DNA from: an uncultured Alcanivoracaceae bacterium
GTDB lineage: Bacteria > Pseudomonadota > Gammaproteobacteria > Pseudomonadales > Alcanivoracaceae
NCBI GenBank assembly: GCA_937943665.1
Contig: CALEAR010000273.1
Coordinates: 1-5,677, forward strand
DNA: 5,677 nucleotides
Reading direction: 5' to 3'
The position numbers and the translations under genes are program-made. How positions within the stretch are numbered: the stretch's first letter is position 1; each line of letters begins with the position of its first letter. The notes under the pieces were generated by a model. That model saw only the letters and a program-made list of their open reading frames with translations. It was not told the DNA's origin and ran no database searches. Of this stretch, positions 4,573-5,677 are shown in pieces.

Positions 4573-5677
4573 GCCAATTTCATGAGATTTTTATTGTGGG
4601 GGCAGGTTTTTCAGGTATTGGTACCGCCATTGCCCTCAAAAACGCCGGCTTTCACGATATTTTAATGGTGGATGATGCCTCTGGCCCCGGTGGCGTATGG
4701 CATTGGAACAATTATCCCGGCGTGGCGGTGGATATTCCTTCTTTTAGTTATCAGTTTTCCTTTGAGCAAGCGTCGGAGTGGTCCCGCACCTATGCACCGG
4801 GCCGTGAGCTGAAAGCCTACGCAGAGCACTGTGTGGAAAAATATGATCTTGCTCGCCATATCCAGTACAACACGCGCGTGCAGGAAGCGCGTTTCGATGA
4901 AAACGAAAACATTTGGCGCATTAAAACCAGCCAAGGGGAGTTTTCAGCACGCTATATGATCCATGCGGGTGGCCCCTTAAGCCAGCCGCGTATGCCCGAT
5001 ATTAAAGGCATTGATACCTTTAAAGGCCAGAAGATGCACACTAGCCGTTGGGATCACAGCATTTCCCTTGAAGGCAAGCGCGTGGGCATTATTGGTACCG
5101 GTGCCACCGCAGTGCAGGTGATTCCAGAAATCGCCCCCATTGTGGAGCATTTAACTGTGTTCCAGCGTACCCCCATTTGGTGCTTGCCGAAGCTAGATTT
5201 CCCCTTGCCAAAGGCAGCTCGCTTAGGGCTAAGAGCCATTCCAGGGGTGAAAACTGCTTCTCGCTTAGTGAGCCAAGCCTTTGTGGAATTCACCTTCCCA
5301 GGCCTTGCCCATTATTACAGCTTGATCCCTGGTGCGGATTCTGTGGAGAAGTTAGCCCTGGCTTGGTTGAAGAGCCAAGTGAAAGATCCAGTAACTCGGG
5401 AAAAACTTACCCCAAAATATGCCTTAGGTTGCAAACGCCCTAGCTTCCATAACACCTTTTTAAAAACCTTTAACCGCGAAAACGTGTGGCTTGAAACCCA
5501 TTCCATTGAGGAAGTCACCGCCCATGGCATTCGCACCGCTGATGGCACTGAACACGCCTTAGATGTATTGATTCTTGCCACGGGCTTTAAGGTAACTGAT
5601 GTGGACGCCATGCCAAGTTATCCCGTGTATAACGCTGAAGGAGTGCACCTTGGTAAGTACTGGGATGAAGGTCGTCA
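4569..5677 (+). CDS. FAD-dependent Baeyer-Villiger-type monooxygenase, partial at 3' end
   Basis: The first 369 residues of a class B flavoprotein monooxygenase are present, and the frame runs off the right edge. The FAD-binding G-A-G-F-S-G is at 11-16. G-P-G-G-V-W is at 39-44, followed by Y-P-G (49-51) and Asp55, the usual FAD-contacting region. The Baeyer-Villiger fingerprint F-x-G-x-x-x-H-x-x-x-W-D is complete at 151-162. The NADPH-binding second Rossmann motif G-T-G-A-T-A is at 176-181, with Q-R-T-P (199-202) supplying the likely phosphate-binding Arg200, and L-A-T-G-F is at 336-340. Such enzymes use NADPH and oxygen to turn ketones into esters or lactones, and some oxidise amines or sulfur. 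The family usually reaches about 480-550 residues, so roughly 110-180 residues are missing. CGGAG (4556-4560) is eight bases before the ATG, which overlaps the preceding stop (ATGA), so it is co-translated with the SDR. It does not look like AlmA. The substrate is unknown; the operon points to a hydrophobic ketone. Confidence 0.93.
   Translation, partial: MSQFHEIFIVGAGFSGIGTAIALKNAGFHDILMVDDASGPGGVWHWNNYPGVAVDIPSFSYQFSFEQASEWSRTYAPGRELKAYAEHCVEKYDLARHIQYNTRVQEARFDENENIWRIKTSQGEFSARYMIHAGGPLSQPRMPDIKGIDTFKGQKMHTSRWDHSISLEGKRVGIIGTGATAVQVIPEIAPIVEHLTVFQRTPIWCLPKLDFPLPKAARLGLRAIPGVKTASRLVSQAFVEFTFPGLAHYYSLIPGADSVEKLALAWLKSQVKDPVTREKLTPKYALGCKRPSFHNTFLKTFNRENVWLETHSIEEVTAHGIRTADGTEHALDVLILATGFKVTDVDAMPSYPVYNAEGVHLGKYWDEGR

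Noticed and set aside
5054..5611. Several 79-98 codon frames on both strands inside the monooxygenase
   Set aside because: They overlap the intact, motif-rich monooxygenase frame and show no family features.
4569..5677. AlmA long-chain alkane monooxygenase identity
   Set aside because: The N-terminal region and the G-G-V-W-H-W-N segment differ from the AlmA pattern I recall, so only the general BVMO class is supported.

Overview
The window reads as ordinary bacterial chromosome from a Gram-negative, most likely a gammaproteobacterium of moderate GC content (a little under or near 50 % by eye). This rests on gene style, Shine-Dalgarno sites and the lipid/ketone-oxidation gene content. No species can be named from the sequence alone. 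There is no sign of IS elements, phage, CRISPR arrays, tRNA or rRNA.

Layout: (1) Positions 1-973 on the minus strand hold the first 19 codons of an unidentified gene at the left edge and, just upstream of it, an alpha/beta hydrolase of 301 residues. (2) Positions 974-1184 are a divergent intergenic region with two adjacent perfect palindromes. (3) A carboxymuconolactone decarboxylase-family gene (1185-1595, plus) is followed by a strong hairpin. (4) Positions 1596-1828 are a regulatory-looking gap with repeated TGTCAAA elements, a possible sigma-70 promoter and a 33-codon open frame overlapping the next start. (5) A four-gene plus-strand operon fills the rest: a PF10118-type ferritin-like 'metal-dependent hydrolase' with a membrane segment (1829-2749), two short-chain dehydrogenases (2813-3652 and 3655-4572) and a flavin-dependent Baeyer-Villiger-type monooxygenase (4569 to beyond the right edge). 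The gene junctions tighten along the operon: 63 nt with a 13-bp hairpin, then 2 nt, then an ATGA overlap.

Together, an SDR could oxidise an alcohol to a ketone, the BVMO could insert oxygen to give an ester or lactone, and the divergently encoded hydrolase could open it. This would be a catabolic or lipid-modifying route for a hydrophobic substrate. The gene-type combination (FAD monooxygenase, SDRs, esterase-like hydrolase) recalls the mymA operon of Mycobacterium tuberculosis, but orthology is not claimed. The least understood part is the PF10118 protein. Its residues fit a diiron four-helix-bundle pattern (two ExxH motifs, each preceded by a spaced Glu) and it carries one likely membrane helix, so it may be a non-haem diiron oxygenase rather than a hydrolase. 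The substrate of the system cannot be read from the sequence.
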